Positions 50,778-60,210 of a stretch of 64,000 bases of DNA are shown piece by piece. Below the pieces are notes generated by a model that did no database searches, had not been told where the DNA came from, and saw nothing but the letters and a program-made list of their open reading frames with translations. The stretch is from Methanospirillum stamsii (lineage in GTDB: Archaea; Halobacteriota; Methanomicrobia; Methanomicrobiales; Methanospirillaceae). The translations under genes were made by a program, and so were the position numbers. The stretch lies in assembly GCF_046244385.1 (NCBI RefSeq), contig NZ_CP176366.1:2480001-2544000 (forward strand), read 5' to 3'. The first letter of the stretch is position 1. Every line of letters begins with the position of its first letter.

Positions 50778-53327
50778 TTATACCGTAGAATTCATGACCG
50801 GAACTTTTGCTCCGGTCTGGTATACCCTGAAAATATTCACCGTAGTTCTATTTTCTCCACCGTCTATGGAAAGAGATCCGGGAATTGATAATAATTTGAA
50901 TTGTCTCATGTTACCCGAGTCACTCCCAAGGAGAATCTCGTAATAATTATCCGCCGGAATCTCCTCCTCCGCAGTGATGATAATCTGGTTTACCCGGGGA
51001 TCATACCGGAGCAAAAGGCCTGGTTCCAAGGGCGATGATATGGCCTGAACAGGTCTATTCTTCCCGAGAAGAGTTGGAGATGGCGTAACCTTCGTTAATT
51101 CAGGTTTTTGAGTTACGAGTGGAGGAGGGGTTGAAGAAGGATTTGGAAGGGTTTCATAATTGAGTAATCGAACCTCTTCTCCTGCTTTATATTCATGGTA
51201 GGGTTTCAATACCTGGGCAAGTCCGGGAACCTGGGTTACTGTGATATGGTCTGAAATCGGTTTGTACTCAATAACTCCAAAGATAATCAATGCAAAGAGT
51301 ATGAAGAGAATAGTAAGTCCTAGAGAGAGACCTACCTGGGTTGCTGTAGCATGCCTGGTTCCCCGGTCAAAATCCGGTGATTTCACTTCAATCCATGTTA
51401 CCGGACGTGAAAACCGCTCCGGATGTTCAATGATCAATTGTTCCTGAATTACCTCGGTTCCATGACTTGTCTTCTCCCACTTGTAGGGCTTAAATATTAA
51501 CTGGAGCGTTCCTTTCCAGGCCCCTATGCTCATCAGAATCCAGTATGCCGGAGAAAAGAATGCATACAGGAGCAGATCATATTGTTTTTCTTTATAAGTT
51601 GCAACCATCATCATACTGAGGAAAAAGAGGTTTCCTATCAGTAAATTAAATACCGCAATAGCTGCAAAAGGCCAAAAATTAAACCATCCGGAGAAGTAAT
51701 TCGGAACAAAAAATGCCGCGATAAAAACCAGCCAGAGAAACAGATTCATTAAGGGAAGATAGAAGTTCCCCCCAAATCCGGTCTGGAAAATCAGGAAATT
51801 CTTAAATCCTATATCTTTAAAAACCCGTATCGGATGCCTCATCGTGACAAACCAGGTGATAACAAATCCCTTTACCCACCGTGATCGCTGCTTTATCCAT
51901 GACGGAACCTTTGTAACCGCTTCCTCATAGGTATGGGAGTTTAAAACACCGGTGTGCAGTTTTTTCCGTGCAATCCGCATCCCTAAGTCGGCATCTTCTG
52001 TGACATTGTACGGGTCCCAGGCACCAAGTTCTTTCAGGGTTTTCATCCGGAAATGATTGCTGGTCCCGCCGAGTGGGATAGGAGCATCAATTTTATCAAG
52101 CCCCTGTATATAAAAGTCATAATAATAAGAATATTCAATGGAGAACCATCTGGTAAGCAGATTTTTCCGGGCATTATAAAAGTTAAGGAGGCACTGGACA
52201 CAGGCGTATTTGTCACCAAGACGGTTAAAGGCAATAACGACTTTTTTCAGCTGGTCACGGTCAGGAAAATCTTCTGCATCATAAATGACAACAAATTCTC
52301 CCCTGGACCGCTTTAGTCCATAATTACAGGCACGTGGCTTGGTCTTGATTTCTGCATTCGGGATGACCACCGGATGAAAAATACTTAAAAATGAATGATA
52401 TTCGGCCTCTGACATCGGAGATATTATCTCTTCTATATTTCCAAAGAGGCCTAGTTTTCTTGCCTTATTAAGAGTTTCAGTATCCTCTTCTTCCATGAGG
52501 ATCTTTACATCCAGTTTGTCCCGTGGATAATTGATATTTGAAATGTTTTGTAAAATATGGGGAAGCATCTCCTGTTCATGGAACAACGGAACTAATACCG
52601 TATATACCGGGAGATCCTCGTCTTTTAATTCTTTTACATCATCATCAGAGATGTAGATAACTTTTTTTGTACCGGCCAGTCCTTCAAGTGAGATATAAAA
52701 CTTGATAGGATTCATGACAAAATATGCAATATTTGTGATGGTAAAGAAGACAAATAACCAGAAATACGGGTTAGATATGACAAGGACTGCAGCAATCAGT
52801 AATCCGATGATGATTGCCGCTTTTTGCCAGGGGAGTAATATCCGGTATGCAGATTCGTCCGGCGAACGATTGACCAGTTCACTTAATGCACTGTACGCAT
52901 GAGGGCCCTGATAACTCACATCAGTAACTGCCAGAACAGCATTGAGAGGAGTGACCACTCTCTCTATCTTTTTCCCGAAAAGATCCTCCATTCTTTTAAA
53001 TAATGGAGTATCAAGTGGATTTGCGGTTGCTATCTTTAAATATGAGGGCTTGGATTCAAGCAGGACAATGAACGCCTGGTCTCCGATTGCATAGGGAAGG
53101 ATGGATCCAACCTGGGGCCGGGTAAGAAGAAAATCCGCTTCCATAAAGGAAAGCCCCATCCGGTTTGCCAAAAATGCATAAAAATCATCAGGGACAGAAA
53201 TTCGGAATTTTTTTATTGCAGGAATAATCATTTCAAGAGTGATTTCAGGATCTTCAAGTAATACGGTATTGGGGACATCCATCTCCTGAAGGGTTTTTAT
53301 TAATTCATCCTTTGTTATATCACTCAT
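50778..53327 (-). CDS. Membrane family-2 glycosyltransferase with MshE/PilB-type N-terminal domain
   Basis: 849 residues. The N-terminal ~150 resemble the GspE/PilB N-terminal domain (PDDFYAFLANRMGLSFMEADFLL, later IATANPLDTPLFKRMEDLFGK). Two membrane helices (about 170-210) lead into a processive GT2 domain: DAEDFPD near 350, TEDADLG near 443 and QRSRWVKG near 478 (the QxxRW motif). Further helices and an extracellular Pro-rich tail follow. GT2 enzymes of this build make and export polysaccharides. Last gene of the kinase-response regulator-GT operon (14-base gap), so synthesis is probably under two-component control. Confidence 0.88.
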   Translation of the reverse strand: MSDITKDELIKTLQEMDVPNTVLLEDPEITLEMIIPAIKKFRISVPDDFYAFLANRMGLSFMEADFLLTRPQVGSILPYAIGDQAFIVLLESKPSYLKIATANPLDTPLFKRMEDLFGKKIERVVTPLNAVLAVTDVSYQGPHAYSALSELVNRSPDESAYRILLPWQKAAIIIGLLIAAVLVISNPYFWLFVFFTITNIAYFVMNPIKFYISLEGLAGTKKVIYISDDDVKELKDEDLPVYTVLVPLFHEQEMLPHILQNISNINYPRDKLDVKILMEEEDTETLNKARKLGLFGNIEEIISPMSEAEYHSFLSIFHPVVIPNAEIKTKPRACNYGLKRSRGEFVVIYDAEDFPDRDQLKKVVIAFNRLGDKYACVQCLLNFYNARKNLLTRWFSIEYSYYYDFYIQGLDKIDAPIPLGGTSNHFRMKTLKELGAWDPYNVTEDADLGMRIARKKLHTGVLNSHTYEEAVTKVPSWIKQRSRWVKGFVITWFVTMRHPIRVFKDIGFKNFLIFQTGFGGNFYLPLMNLFLWLVFIAAFFVPNYFSGWFNFWPFAAIAVFNLLIGNLFFLSMMMVATYKEKQYDLLLYAFFSPAYWILMSIGAWKGTLQLIFKPYKWEKTSHGTEVIQEQLIIEHPERFSRPVTWIEVKSPDFDRGTRHATATQVGLSLGLTILFILFALIIFGVIEYKPISDHITVTQVPGLAQVLKPYHEYKAGEEVRLLNYETLPNPSSTPPPLVTQKPELTKVTPSPTLLGKNRPVQAISSPLEPGLLLRYDPRVNQIIITAEEEIPADNYYEILLGSDSGNMRQFKLLSIPGSLSIDGGENRTTVNIFRVYQTGAKVPVMNSTV

Positions 53328-53341
53328 GATGTGTCACATTC

Positions 53342-53773
53342 TCATTTGAGAGAGAGTAATCGCTCTTCTAAAAATTCAGCAACCTTCTCACCATCCAACT
53401 CTGCTTCCTTCTCCTGTTCGTTAAGTTTTTCCTTGATTTTTTCGATGAGATCCTTCGGGTTTACTGGTTTCATAAGGTATCCGTCTGCTCCGGCATTTAA
53501 AGAAAAGACTGAATTGTCAAGGCTGGCATAACCGGTCACCATGATTTTTTTCATACCTGGACGGAGTTTATGGGCTTTTACCAGTAACTCTGTCCCTTCC
53601 ATATCCGGAAGCTTGATGTCAAATATGGCAAGATGGAAAAAATCATTCTCGATTTTTAAAAGTGCCTCTTCGCCCGTCAATGCAGTATCAACTTCATATC
53701 CTTCAAGTTCAAGAATTTGTTTTGAACTGTCCAGAATTGCCGGGTCATCATCAACATAAAGAATTCTTTTCAT
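53342..53773 (-). CDS. Single-domain response regulator
   Basis: 143 residues, a receiver domain only: ILYVDDDPAILD (acidic pair), FDIKLPDMEGTEL (phospho-acceptor Asp), VTGYAS and MKPVNPKDLI (conserved Lys). A lysine/glutamate-rich coiled tail follows (about 120-143). No output domain, so it must act by protein contact. It lies 24 bases after the kinase and 14 before the glycosyltransferase, on the same strand. Confidence 0.92.
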   Translation of the reverse strand: MKRILYVDDDPAILDSSKQILELEGYEVDTALTGEEALLKIENDFFHLAIFDIKLPDMEGTELLVKAHKLRPGMKKIMVTGYASLDNSVFSLNAGADGYLMKPVNPKDLIEKIKEKLNEQEKEAELDGEKVAEFLEERLLSLK

Positions 53774-53797
53774 TGTTATACTCCCATTATATAATTT

Positions 53798-54970
53798 CTA
53801 AACCGGTAAATTTACCTCAAAGGCTGTACCTTTTGAAGATGTTTCTTTTAGAGATATTGTTCCTCCCTGTGCTTCAATCAGTCGTTTACAGACAGCAAGA
53901 CCAAGACCGGTTCCTTTTGGTTTTGTCGTGTAAAGAGGATCAAAAATTCTTGCCTTTACACCCTCGGGAATACCTATTCCGGTATCTGAAATGAATATAC
54001 TGATATTATCTGATTTCAAGCCCGCCTTTACGGTCAATACTCCACCTTTCTGCATAGCCTGAATTGCATTAGTGATAATATTTTCCATGACTTTCATGAA
54101 TAATAAGCGATCTACCCTGATCCTGATACCTGATTCAATCTCTTTTATGACTGTTATTGAATCCGGAGGTGATAATTTGAGAATAAGGTCTTCAAAAAGG
54201 GGTTCAAGATTGGTAATCTCTCTCTCAGGAGTAATAACCCGTGAATAATCCTGCAGGTCTGATATTATCTTGTTCAGGTATAATATTTCTCCCCCAATCC
54301 GGTTAAAAATATCACGAATTCCATATTTCATTAAAATTGAATGTTCTTCTGGAGACATTTTGTTTAAGGCGGAATCCAGAATATATTGCATGTTAGTGAT
54401 TACCTGAAGTGGATTTCGCATATCATGGCCAATCATCGTTGCAACTTCACCAATGACTGCATAACGCTGTGCCTCTTGTAATTGTCTGGTTCTTTCTTCT
54501 ACTAATTCTTCCAGATGCCGGGTGTATAATTCAAGACGGTTGCGAGTCCGGAATAATTCTATTGATTGAGCTATTTTTTGAGATAGTTCATTGAAAATGA
54601 TGTTGATGTCATTTTTTATAGATGATTCATCGGTTGGATTCTGAGCAAAAGTAGTTAATATTTCACGGTCACGGTCTGTAATATTAAATAGTTGAAAGGG
54701 AATGTTAATGCCAGATTGTTGAAGGTTGAGGTGTAGATTGATGGCATCTGTATCATCCAGATCATAGTCAGACAAAATGAGATCAAATGATTCTTTATTG
54801 ACAATATCTATTGCTTCCCTTCCGGTAGGGCATACATGAACATGAAGGAGACTGGGCATTTCAAGATATTTTTTAGTTACTGCTCCAATTGGTTTTGAGC
54901 TAATAACTAAAAGTATGTGAAATTTTTCCTCATCGGATATTTCGGATAGATATTCTGGTATGGACGTCAT
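53798..54970 (-). CDS. Histidine kinase with an N-terminal degenerate receiver
   Basis: 390 residues from the ATG at 54970 (MTSIPEYL); a longer frame to 55015 exists. The N-terminal receiver-like domain keeps an Asp in ILSDYDLDD but has VISSKP where the acidic pair should be. A coiled coil (about 135-170, EELVEERTRQLQEA) leads to the kinase core: H box IGHDMRNPLQVI, N box ENIITNAIQAM, DTGIGIP and GTGLGLAVCKRLIE. No membrane segments, so a cytoplasmic sensor. First gene of the operon with the response regulator and glycosyltransferase. Confidence 0.88.
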   Translation of the reverse strand: MTSIPEYLSEISDEEKFHILLVISSKPIGAVTKKYLEMPSLLHVHVCPTGREAIDIVNKESFDLILSDYDLDDTDAINLHLNLQQSGINIPFQLFNITDRDREILTTFAQNPTDESSIKNDINIIFNELSQKIAQSIELFRTRNRLELYTRHLEELVEERTRQLQEAQRYAVIGEVATMIGHDMRNPLQVITNMQYILDSALNKMSPEEHSILMKYGIRDIFNRIGGEILYLNKIISDLQDYSRVITPEREITNLEPLFEDLILKLSPPDSITVIKEIESGIRIRVDRLLFMKVMENIITNAIQAMQKGGVLTVKAGLKSDNISIFISDTGIGIPEGVKARIFDPLYTTKPKGTGLGLAVCKRLIEAQGGTISLKETSSKGTAFEVNLPV

Positions 54971-55051
54971 TATGGTGAACTCATACAGAACCTGCATACT
55001 TACATAAACCGGCATCCATATTGTATCTTGGGTATGGTACCATCTTGTTCA

Positions 55052-56137
55052 ATGAAGAAAAAGCTCATCGTTCATGTTAACTCTAAATCCAGTTTTTTTC
55101 ATTGTTCCGGGTTGGTTATTTTCTCAATGTTCCTGATTTTTTGTTCCATTACCGAGGGAAGCATGCAGGAATTATGTATTCCTGGAAATGGCACACTCTG
55201 GAATGGTGCTTTTACTCCGGTAGAATATCATATGAATGAGATGGATATTTCTGATGAGAGTATCAGTTCATATATTCATCACACCGGCAAACCTCTGGCA
55301 ATCATATGCTTTTCTCATGAATGGAGTTTAAATCGTAGGTTTCCTGCTGATCAGGCAAGCACCATTCATTCCTTTGGTGCGATACCCTACATTCGGTTAA
55401 TGCTCCGGACGGACAATAAACAATACCAGCCTGAGCCTTTTTACACCCTGAAACGGATCAGAGACGGTTATTATGATTCAGATTTACGGGCTTTTGCACG
55501 AGATGCCCGTGATGTTTCATATCCGATTCTTATTGAATATGGAACTGAAATGAATGGGTGGTGGTTTTCCTGGAATGGGTACTGGACCGGAAAGGCGGAA
55601 GGAACAGAGTTATTTAAATCAGCCTACAGGCATATTATCGATGTTATGGATGAGGAAGGGGCGAATAATCTATATTGGGTCTTCCATATGAACTGGCATT
55701 CAAATCCTGAAGAATCCTGGAATGCCCCGGATAATTACTACCCTGGTGATGAGTATATTGATATCGTTGGTGTATCAGTATACGGAGCGCTGACCCGGTT
55801 TGAAAACGGAACGCTTTCCTTTTCAGAGATGATGAATATCGGATACAAGGAAGCGAAAAATATTTCCCCCGCAAAACCGGTTATTCTTTCTGAGATAGGA
55901 ACTGACTTACATAATTGTAACACTCCTGCATACCCTTGGATTGAGGAGGTATTTTTATCCCTGGCTAAAAACAGTTGGCCTGACCTTATTGGGTATGTAT
56001 GGTGGAATGCCGGATGGCCAATAGATTCCAATTACCGTAATAATACCACCATGCGGATTGAAGAAGACCCTGACATTCAGGTTCTGTTCCGGAAATATCT
56101 GGCAAGGGATACAGTTTTGGGAAAAGTCTGTGGATAA
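55052..56137 (+). CDS. Secreted glycoside hydrolase, GH26-like (beta-mannanase type)
   Basis: 361 residues from the ATG at 55052 (MKKKLIVHV); ATG 55034 is also open. A hydrophobic export segment lies at about 18-38. The TIM-barrel motifs of GH26 are clear: EYGTEMNGWWFSWNG, with probable acid/base Glu166, and ILSEIGTD, with probable nucleophile Glu281; WVFHMNWHSN and GYVWWNAGW fit too. GH26 members cut beta-mannans or related glucans. It is divergent from the kinase/GT operon, about 80 bases away, hinting that it trims or releases the same polymer. Confidence 0.82.
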   Translation: MKKKLIVHVNSKSSFFHCSGLVIFSMFLIFCSITEGSMQELCIPGNGTLWNGAFTPVEYHMNEMDISDESISSYIHHTGKPLAIICFSHEWSLNRRFPADQASTIHSFGAIPYIRLMLRTDNKQYQPEPFYTLKRIRDGYYDSDLRAFARDARDVSYPILIEYGTEMNGWWFSWNGYWTGKAEGTELFKSAYRHIIDVMDEEGANNLYWVFHMNWHSNPEESWNAPDNYYPGDEYIDIVGVSVYGALTRFENGTLSFSEMMNIGYKEAKNISPAKPVILSEIGTDLHNCNTPAYPWIEEVFLSLAKNSWPDLIGYVWWNAGWPIDSNYRNNTTMRIEEDPDIQVLFRKYLARDTVLGKVCG

Positions 56138-56150
56138 TTTTTTGAATTTA

Positions 56151-58397
56151 TTATTTCTGGGATATTCTTCTCCAACTGTCTTTTGGTATAAGCATTTCAA
56201 ACGTGGCCCCTTTTCCGGGAGTACCACATTCGCGTATTGATATCTTTGTAATGTCCAGTATTTCCCGGATTAAGAACAATCCCATTCCGGTATTCTTTCC
56301 ATGGCCTTGTTTAAAAATTAGATTTTTTTCCTCCTCTGAAATACCTGTACCATCATCTGCATAAACAATTCGATAATCGTCACCTGATTGCTCCGCTGAA
56401 ATAGTAATGGCGGATACTTCCTGACCATGCCGGTGTGAATTATCAATAAGGTTATACATTACTTTTTCAAACATAGGGTCTACATAGATTTCAATGGGAA
56501 TTTCCTGAACTGAGAGTTCAAAACCCCTTAGGATGGATTTTATTGATGGTCTGTTCATAACTTCTCCTATTCTCATCCATACCGGTTTTTGCATACCAAG
56601 CTCCTGGTATTCCTTGGTAAAGGTGATGAGGGTTTTGATGTCATTTCCTGCGGTCAGGATATTTTTAAGATTTTTCTTTTCTGCTTCATCTGTTGTAGTA
56701 GCCAAAAGCAGCTCACTATACCCATAGATGACCATGACTTTATTGAGGATGTCATGCCTTGTCACACTACTGAGGATTGCCAGTTTATTCTGAGATACTT
56801 TAAGTGCTTCATAAGCTCTCATTAATTCCTGCTCAGATTCTTTCCGGTCAGTTATATCAAACACATAATTCGTGACACCAATGATGGAAAGATCTTTGTC
56901 ATAAACCGGCACAAAAATACTTGAAATCCAGGTACTATGATCCCTGGATTGAAAATGCATCTCAAGGTCAGGTGCTACAATTTTTTCTCCGGCAACGGCT
57001 TTGGAAAAATAAGGATATGTTCCGTTTTTATCTAAATGAGGGAAAAATTCAAAGACAACTTTTCCTTTCATTGGTTCAAACTTTAATCCGAAAATGCGTT
57101 CCATTTCAGGGTTGTAAAACAAAACCCGGGCATCTTTATCGAGCACCATGATTCCAATATTCGCTGAGTTAACAATTGTTTTGATGAACTCTTCACTATC
57201 CTCAATTTTTTTCCGGCTCGTAATGAGTTCCTGATTTGAAGCCTGAAGCTTCAGAGTTAAGGTAAGAAGGTCCTCGTTATTATCTCTCAGTTTGTCATTT
57301 GCATCTTCTAATTCCCTTTTTATTTTCTGAATCTCACCCCATAACCGGGAGTTGTTTATGGCAAGACCAAGGAAGGAGGTCATGGAAAGGGTTAGGTTAA
57401 GGTATTCTCGTATCCTGTCCGGAACTGAAACCCCAAATATGCCTAAAACGCCGAGAATCATTTTTTTATGTCGGATGGAAATGATAAATCCGTGATTATC
57501 GTCAAGGAGGTAATAATCTCTTTCTAATCCGATGAAGAGTAATTCAGATGATGGGACACTCCCGCCGGGAGGAAAAATACGAATCTCTTCTGGCCCTGAT
57601 GATGTATACGGAAGGTACTCAATTTTTTCAGGTGCAAAAAGTGATTGAAACATGATAAAAATACGGGATATGACCTCAGATTCTTCATTTACTGAAGCAA
57701 CCTCACTGATAAGTGAAATTACGGCCATCTGAGTAGCATAGGATTGAAGCGGAGATTGATTACGTATTTCATCCAAATCATTGATCTGTTTTATTCTCCA
57801 ATTGCATATCTCAGTTTTTACAATCGCTGTGAGGTAAGATGTGCCTGTTTTAAGAGTAGTAACTGGAAGTCCGGTAAATTTCTCAAATGATCTGATGATA
57901 TCCTCAGAAACGGCGATAAGACCGGTATCTAAAAGGATAATTCCACGCAAACTCGAAGAAAAAAAGGTCGTGGGGACTGAGGGATTAAGCCCCATTTCGG
58001 TTACATATCGTTCCCAGTTTAAAAGCCACCCGGGAAAGATAACATAATTTCCCTTTGACGCTAAATCTTGAATCAATTCAATTGGAGCGACCAGTGCATG
58101 GCAGGTATCCGGACCGACAGAGGTAATATTTGTTGGAAGAATGTCTCTTTTGGAAAGGGATTTATCGCCAAACAATAATCCGGATTTTTCAGGATGCATA
58201 TGTTCAGAGAAAAATGTCTCAACATGCTCATTTTTGAATTTTCCTGCTGTACAGTAATGCGGGTAAAAAAACAGTCTTGTTCCTTTTGGGGCAGAAAGGT
58301 TGTGAAAAATATGTGTGATCTCTTCTTTTAGTGTCTCACAGAAAAAAAGACAGAGTTCACCGTGTTTTGCACTAGACAGAGATTGGATACCTCCCAT
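56151..58397 (-). CDS. DUF1638-GAF-PAS histidine kinase linked to a corrinoid protein
   Basis: About 748 residues from the ATG at 58397; longer starts overlap the upstream gene further. An N-terminal DUF1638-like domain (about 10-195) shows CETLKEEI, CHALVAPIE, YVIFPGWLLNWERYV and GIILLDTGLI. A GAF-like region (about 215-370), a coiled coil, a PAS domain (about 430-540), and a kinase core follow: RHDILN H box, NLIDNSHRHGQ, ADDGTGI and GKNTGMGLFLIREI. DUF1638 proteins usually occur beside corrinoid methyltransferases. Here the domain is fused to a kinase and its gene overlaps the UroD-type gene by 26 bases, so it probably senses that pair's state. Confidence 0.85.
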   Translation of the reverse strand: MGGIQSLSSAKHGELCLFFCETLKEEITHIFHNLSAPKGTRLFFYPHYCTAGKFKNEHVETFFSEHMHPEKSGLLFGDKSLSKRDILPTNITSVGPDTCHALVAPIELIQDLASKGNYVIFPGWLLNWERYVTEMGLNPSVPTTFFSSSLRGIILLDTGLIAVSEDIIRSFEKFTGLPVTTLKTGTSYLTAIVKTEICNWRIKQINDLDEIRNQSPLQSYATQMAVISLISEVASVNEESEVISRIFIMFQSLFAPEKIEYLPYTSSGPEEIRIFPPGGSVPSSELLFIGLERDYYLLDDNHGFIISIRHKKMILGVLGIFGVSVPDRIREYLNLTLSMTSFLGLAINNSRLWGEIQKIKRELEDANDKLRDNNEDLLTLTLKLQASNQELITSRKKIEDSEEFIKTIVNSANIGIMVLDKDARVLFYNPEMERIFGLKFEPMKGKVVFEFFPHLDKNGTYPYFSKAVAGEKIVAPDLEMHFQSRDHSTWISSIFVPVYDKDLSIIGVTNYVFDITDRKESEQELMRAYEALKVSQNKLAILSSVTRHDILNKVMVIYGYSELLLATTTDEAEKKNLKNILTAGNDIKTLITFTKEYQELGMQKPVWMRIGEVMNRPSIKSILRGFELSVQEIPIEIYVDPMFEKVMYNLIDNSHRHGQEVSAITISAEQSGDDYRIVYADDGTGISEEEKNLIFKQGHGKNTGMGLFLIREILDITKISIRECGTPGKGATFEMLIPKDSWRRISQK

Positions 58398-59412
58398 ATT
58401 CATATACGGCATCACGGATTGCAAAGAGAACTTCATCAGGAACCTGTAATGGAATTTCTCCGTGATTATCACTCAAAATGAAACCTCCACCAGGGGCTGC
58501 ATCAGATATTACCTGTTTTACTATTGAAAAAGTTTTTTCCCGAGTCCAGTGTCTCATCTCTATGCCGTTGAGGTTCCCAATGACCGTAGCTTTTCCGGCA
58601 CATTTTTGCTTAATCTCGGATAATTTTTCATGTCCACCGCCCCAGACGGCAACACCCACCGTTCCTGTGGAAAGGACATTGTCAAGAATCGGAAGAACAC
58701 TGGCTGATGCAAACCCCGTCACTACTGGCCCTGGCACTTTGGGAATTAACTCTTTTGCAATTTTAAGTCCTGTTTTCCGGTATAGTTCCGGGGGGATGAT
58801 GGTTGGAGATGAGACCGGATCATAATAGATAATTCCACTCGCTCCCGCCTCTATCTGAGCAGTTGCCCAGTCCATGAAAAAGCGTTTGTTTACTTCAATG
58901 AGCCGGTTAAATCGGATTTCATCTGAATATATGAGGCGGATGTAATCTTCAAATCCCATCTGCATGACCGGGAGTGAAAGAGGGGATATAGCAACACCAA
59001 AAATGGGAGCATCATCCGGAGCATCTTTTTTCAGGGTCTTAATCATATCCAGCACTACCTGAAGGCATTCTGTCTCTTCTACTACCGGAGCGGTAAGGGT
59101 GTCTATTTCATCTCCGGTTCTGATTATCGGCCTTCCGCTATTTGGTGGCCCGTCTTCCCTGAAAATTACCTCTCCCCCAAATGCTTCGTATTCCACCGGG
59201 GAATAATGAAATCCGATATACGCATCAGTACCGAATTTTTCACGGGTTGCAATGAGGCCCTGGGCAACAAGTTCTGAAGATGTAAAATATTTTTTTAAGG
59301 GTATGCCCATGTCTCTGGCGGGATGCATGGTAGGATTGAGAATGAGTGGAACCCTGTCTGGTTCTTTATGACTAATTGTTGTTAGAATCCTCTCTAATGA
59401 ACTCATTGTCAT
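58372..59412 (-). CDS. UroD/MtaA-family methyltransferase homologue, zinc ligands apparently absent
   Basis: 346 residues. The UroD/methylcobamide:CoM methyltransferase fold is recognisable from LERILTTISHKEPDRVP, then ISPLSLPVMQMGFEDYIRLIY and ILSDNHGEIP. MtaA-type enzymes hold zinc with His-x-Cys in an HICG-type motif plus a later Cys. Here the corresponding stretches read VVTGFASASVLPIL and LSDNHGEIP, without those residues. It may therefore bind a methyl-corrinoid without normal catalysis, or use other ligands. It overlaps the corrinoid gene by four bases (ATGA) and the kinase by 26. Confidence 0.8.
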   Translation of the reverse strand: MTMSSLERILTTISHKEPDRVPLILNPTMHPARDMGIPLKKYFTSSELVAQGLIATREKFGTDAYIGFHYSPVEYEAFGGEVIFREDGPPNSGRPIIRTGDEIDTLTAPVVEETECLQVVLDMIKTLKKDAPDDAPIFGVAISPLSLPVMQMGFEDYIRLIYSDEIRFNRLIEVNKRFFMDWATAQIEAGASGIIYYDPVSSPTIIPPELYRKTGLKIAKELIPKVPGPVVTGFASASVLPILDNVLSTGTVGVAVWGGGHEKLSEIKQKCAGKATVIGNLNGIEMRHWTREKTFSIVKQVISDAAPGGGFILSDNHGEIPLQVPDEVLFAIRDAVYEYGRYPISV

Positions 59413-60047
59413 GATGTACCCTCCATCTCCCTAAGGGCAGTGATTGCATCCGATGCGGTAAAACAAACACGGTCTGCACCTACTTCTTTTCCAAGGTCCG
59501 GATCAAACCTGAATGGTGCTCCTCCCACGATGATTTTCACGCCCTCATTTGAGATCTGATCTGATATTTCCCGGATCTTCAACGCTGACGGGAGCATCAG
59601 GGTGGATATAAAAAGATATTTAATTTCGTCCTTTTGAATGAGGGGAAGTAATTCAGCAGCATCTCTCCTTCCATATCGTATTGGGGAATATCCGGCACCT
59701 ATCAGGTATGCTGCCACAATCCGCTCTCCAAGCATGTGATAATCCTCGAGAACAACCGTGGCGATTTTGGATTTTTTACTACTATCATATTCATTATATG
59801 GATATAATGCCGTAATTGCTTCCTCGATAAGGACTCCAGCCATATATACCTGTGATATGGCAAGGGTTCCTTCTTCCCACCTTCTCCCGATCTCTTCTAA
59901 AGCAGGAACTACTATGGAATCAATAATGTAAAGTTTTTCAGCATTTTCATGGGGTGTAGATAGTATTTCCCTGACAGCAAGTCTATCCATGTTCAACAAA
60001 GCAGAGATAAGATCGTCGATCTTTTTTTGGGAAAAATCTGCTGTCAT
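59409..60047 (-). CDS. Corrinoid (B12)-binding protein, MtaC/MtbC type
   Basis: 212 residues. The helical B12-binding cap domain (about 1-85: VVPALEEIGRRWEEGTLAISQVYMAGVLIEEA) precedes a Rossmann-like cobalamin domain with the lower-ligand motif DYHMLG near residues 101-106 (DxHxxG, intact) and IIVGGAPF later. Such proteins carry methyl groups on cobalt. No MtaB-type methyltransferase or RamA-type activase lies nearby. It is the first gene of the operon, with the UroD homologue and the kinase directly downstream. Confidence 0.92.
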   Translation of the reverse strand: MTADFSQKKIDDLISALLNMDRLAVREILSTPHENAEKLYIIDSIVVPALEEIGRRWEEGTLAISQVYMAGVLIEEAITALYPYNEYDSSKKSKIATVVLEDYHMLGERIVAAYLIGAGYSPIRYGRRDAAELLPLIQKDEIKYLFISTLMLPSALKIREISDQISNEGVKIIVGGAPFRFDPDLGKEVGADRVCFTASDAITALREMEGTS

Positions 60048-60210
60048 AAATAACCTCCTTTTGTATTTTGTAGAAAATATATGTTTCTAGGAGATCAGAA
60101 TGAAAAACCACATTCGATTTATGAATATTCGTAATAGAAAAGTTTTCTAAATCATTCTTTTATTTTAACTGGGGGTTGATGTTAATCAGGTTCAGGTCAG
60201 GATTTTTTTC

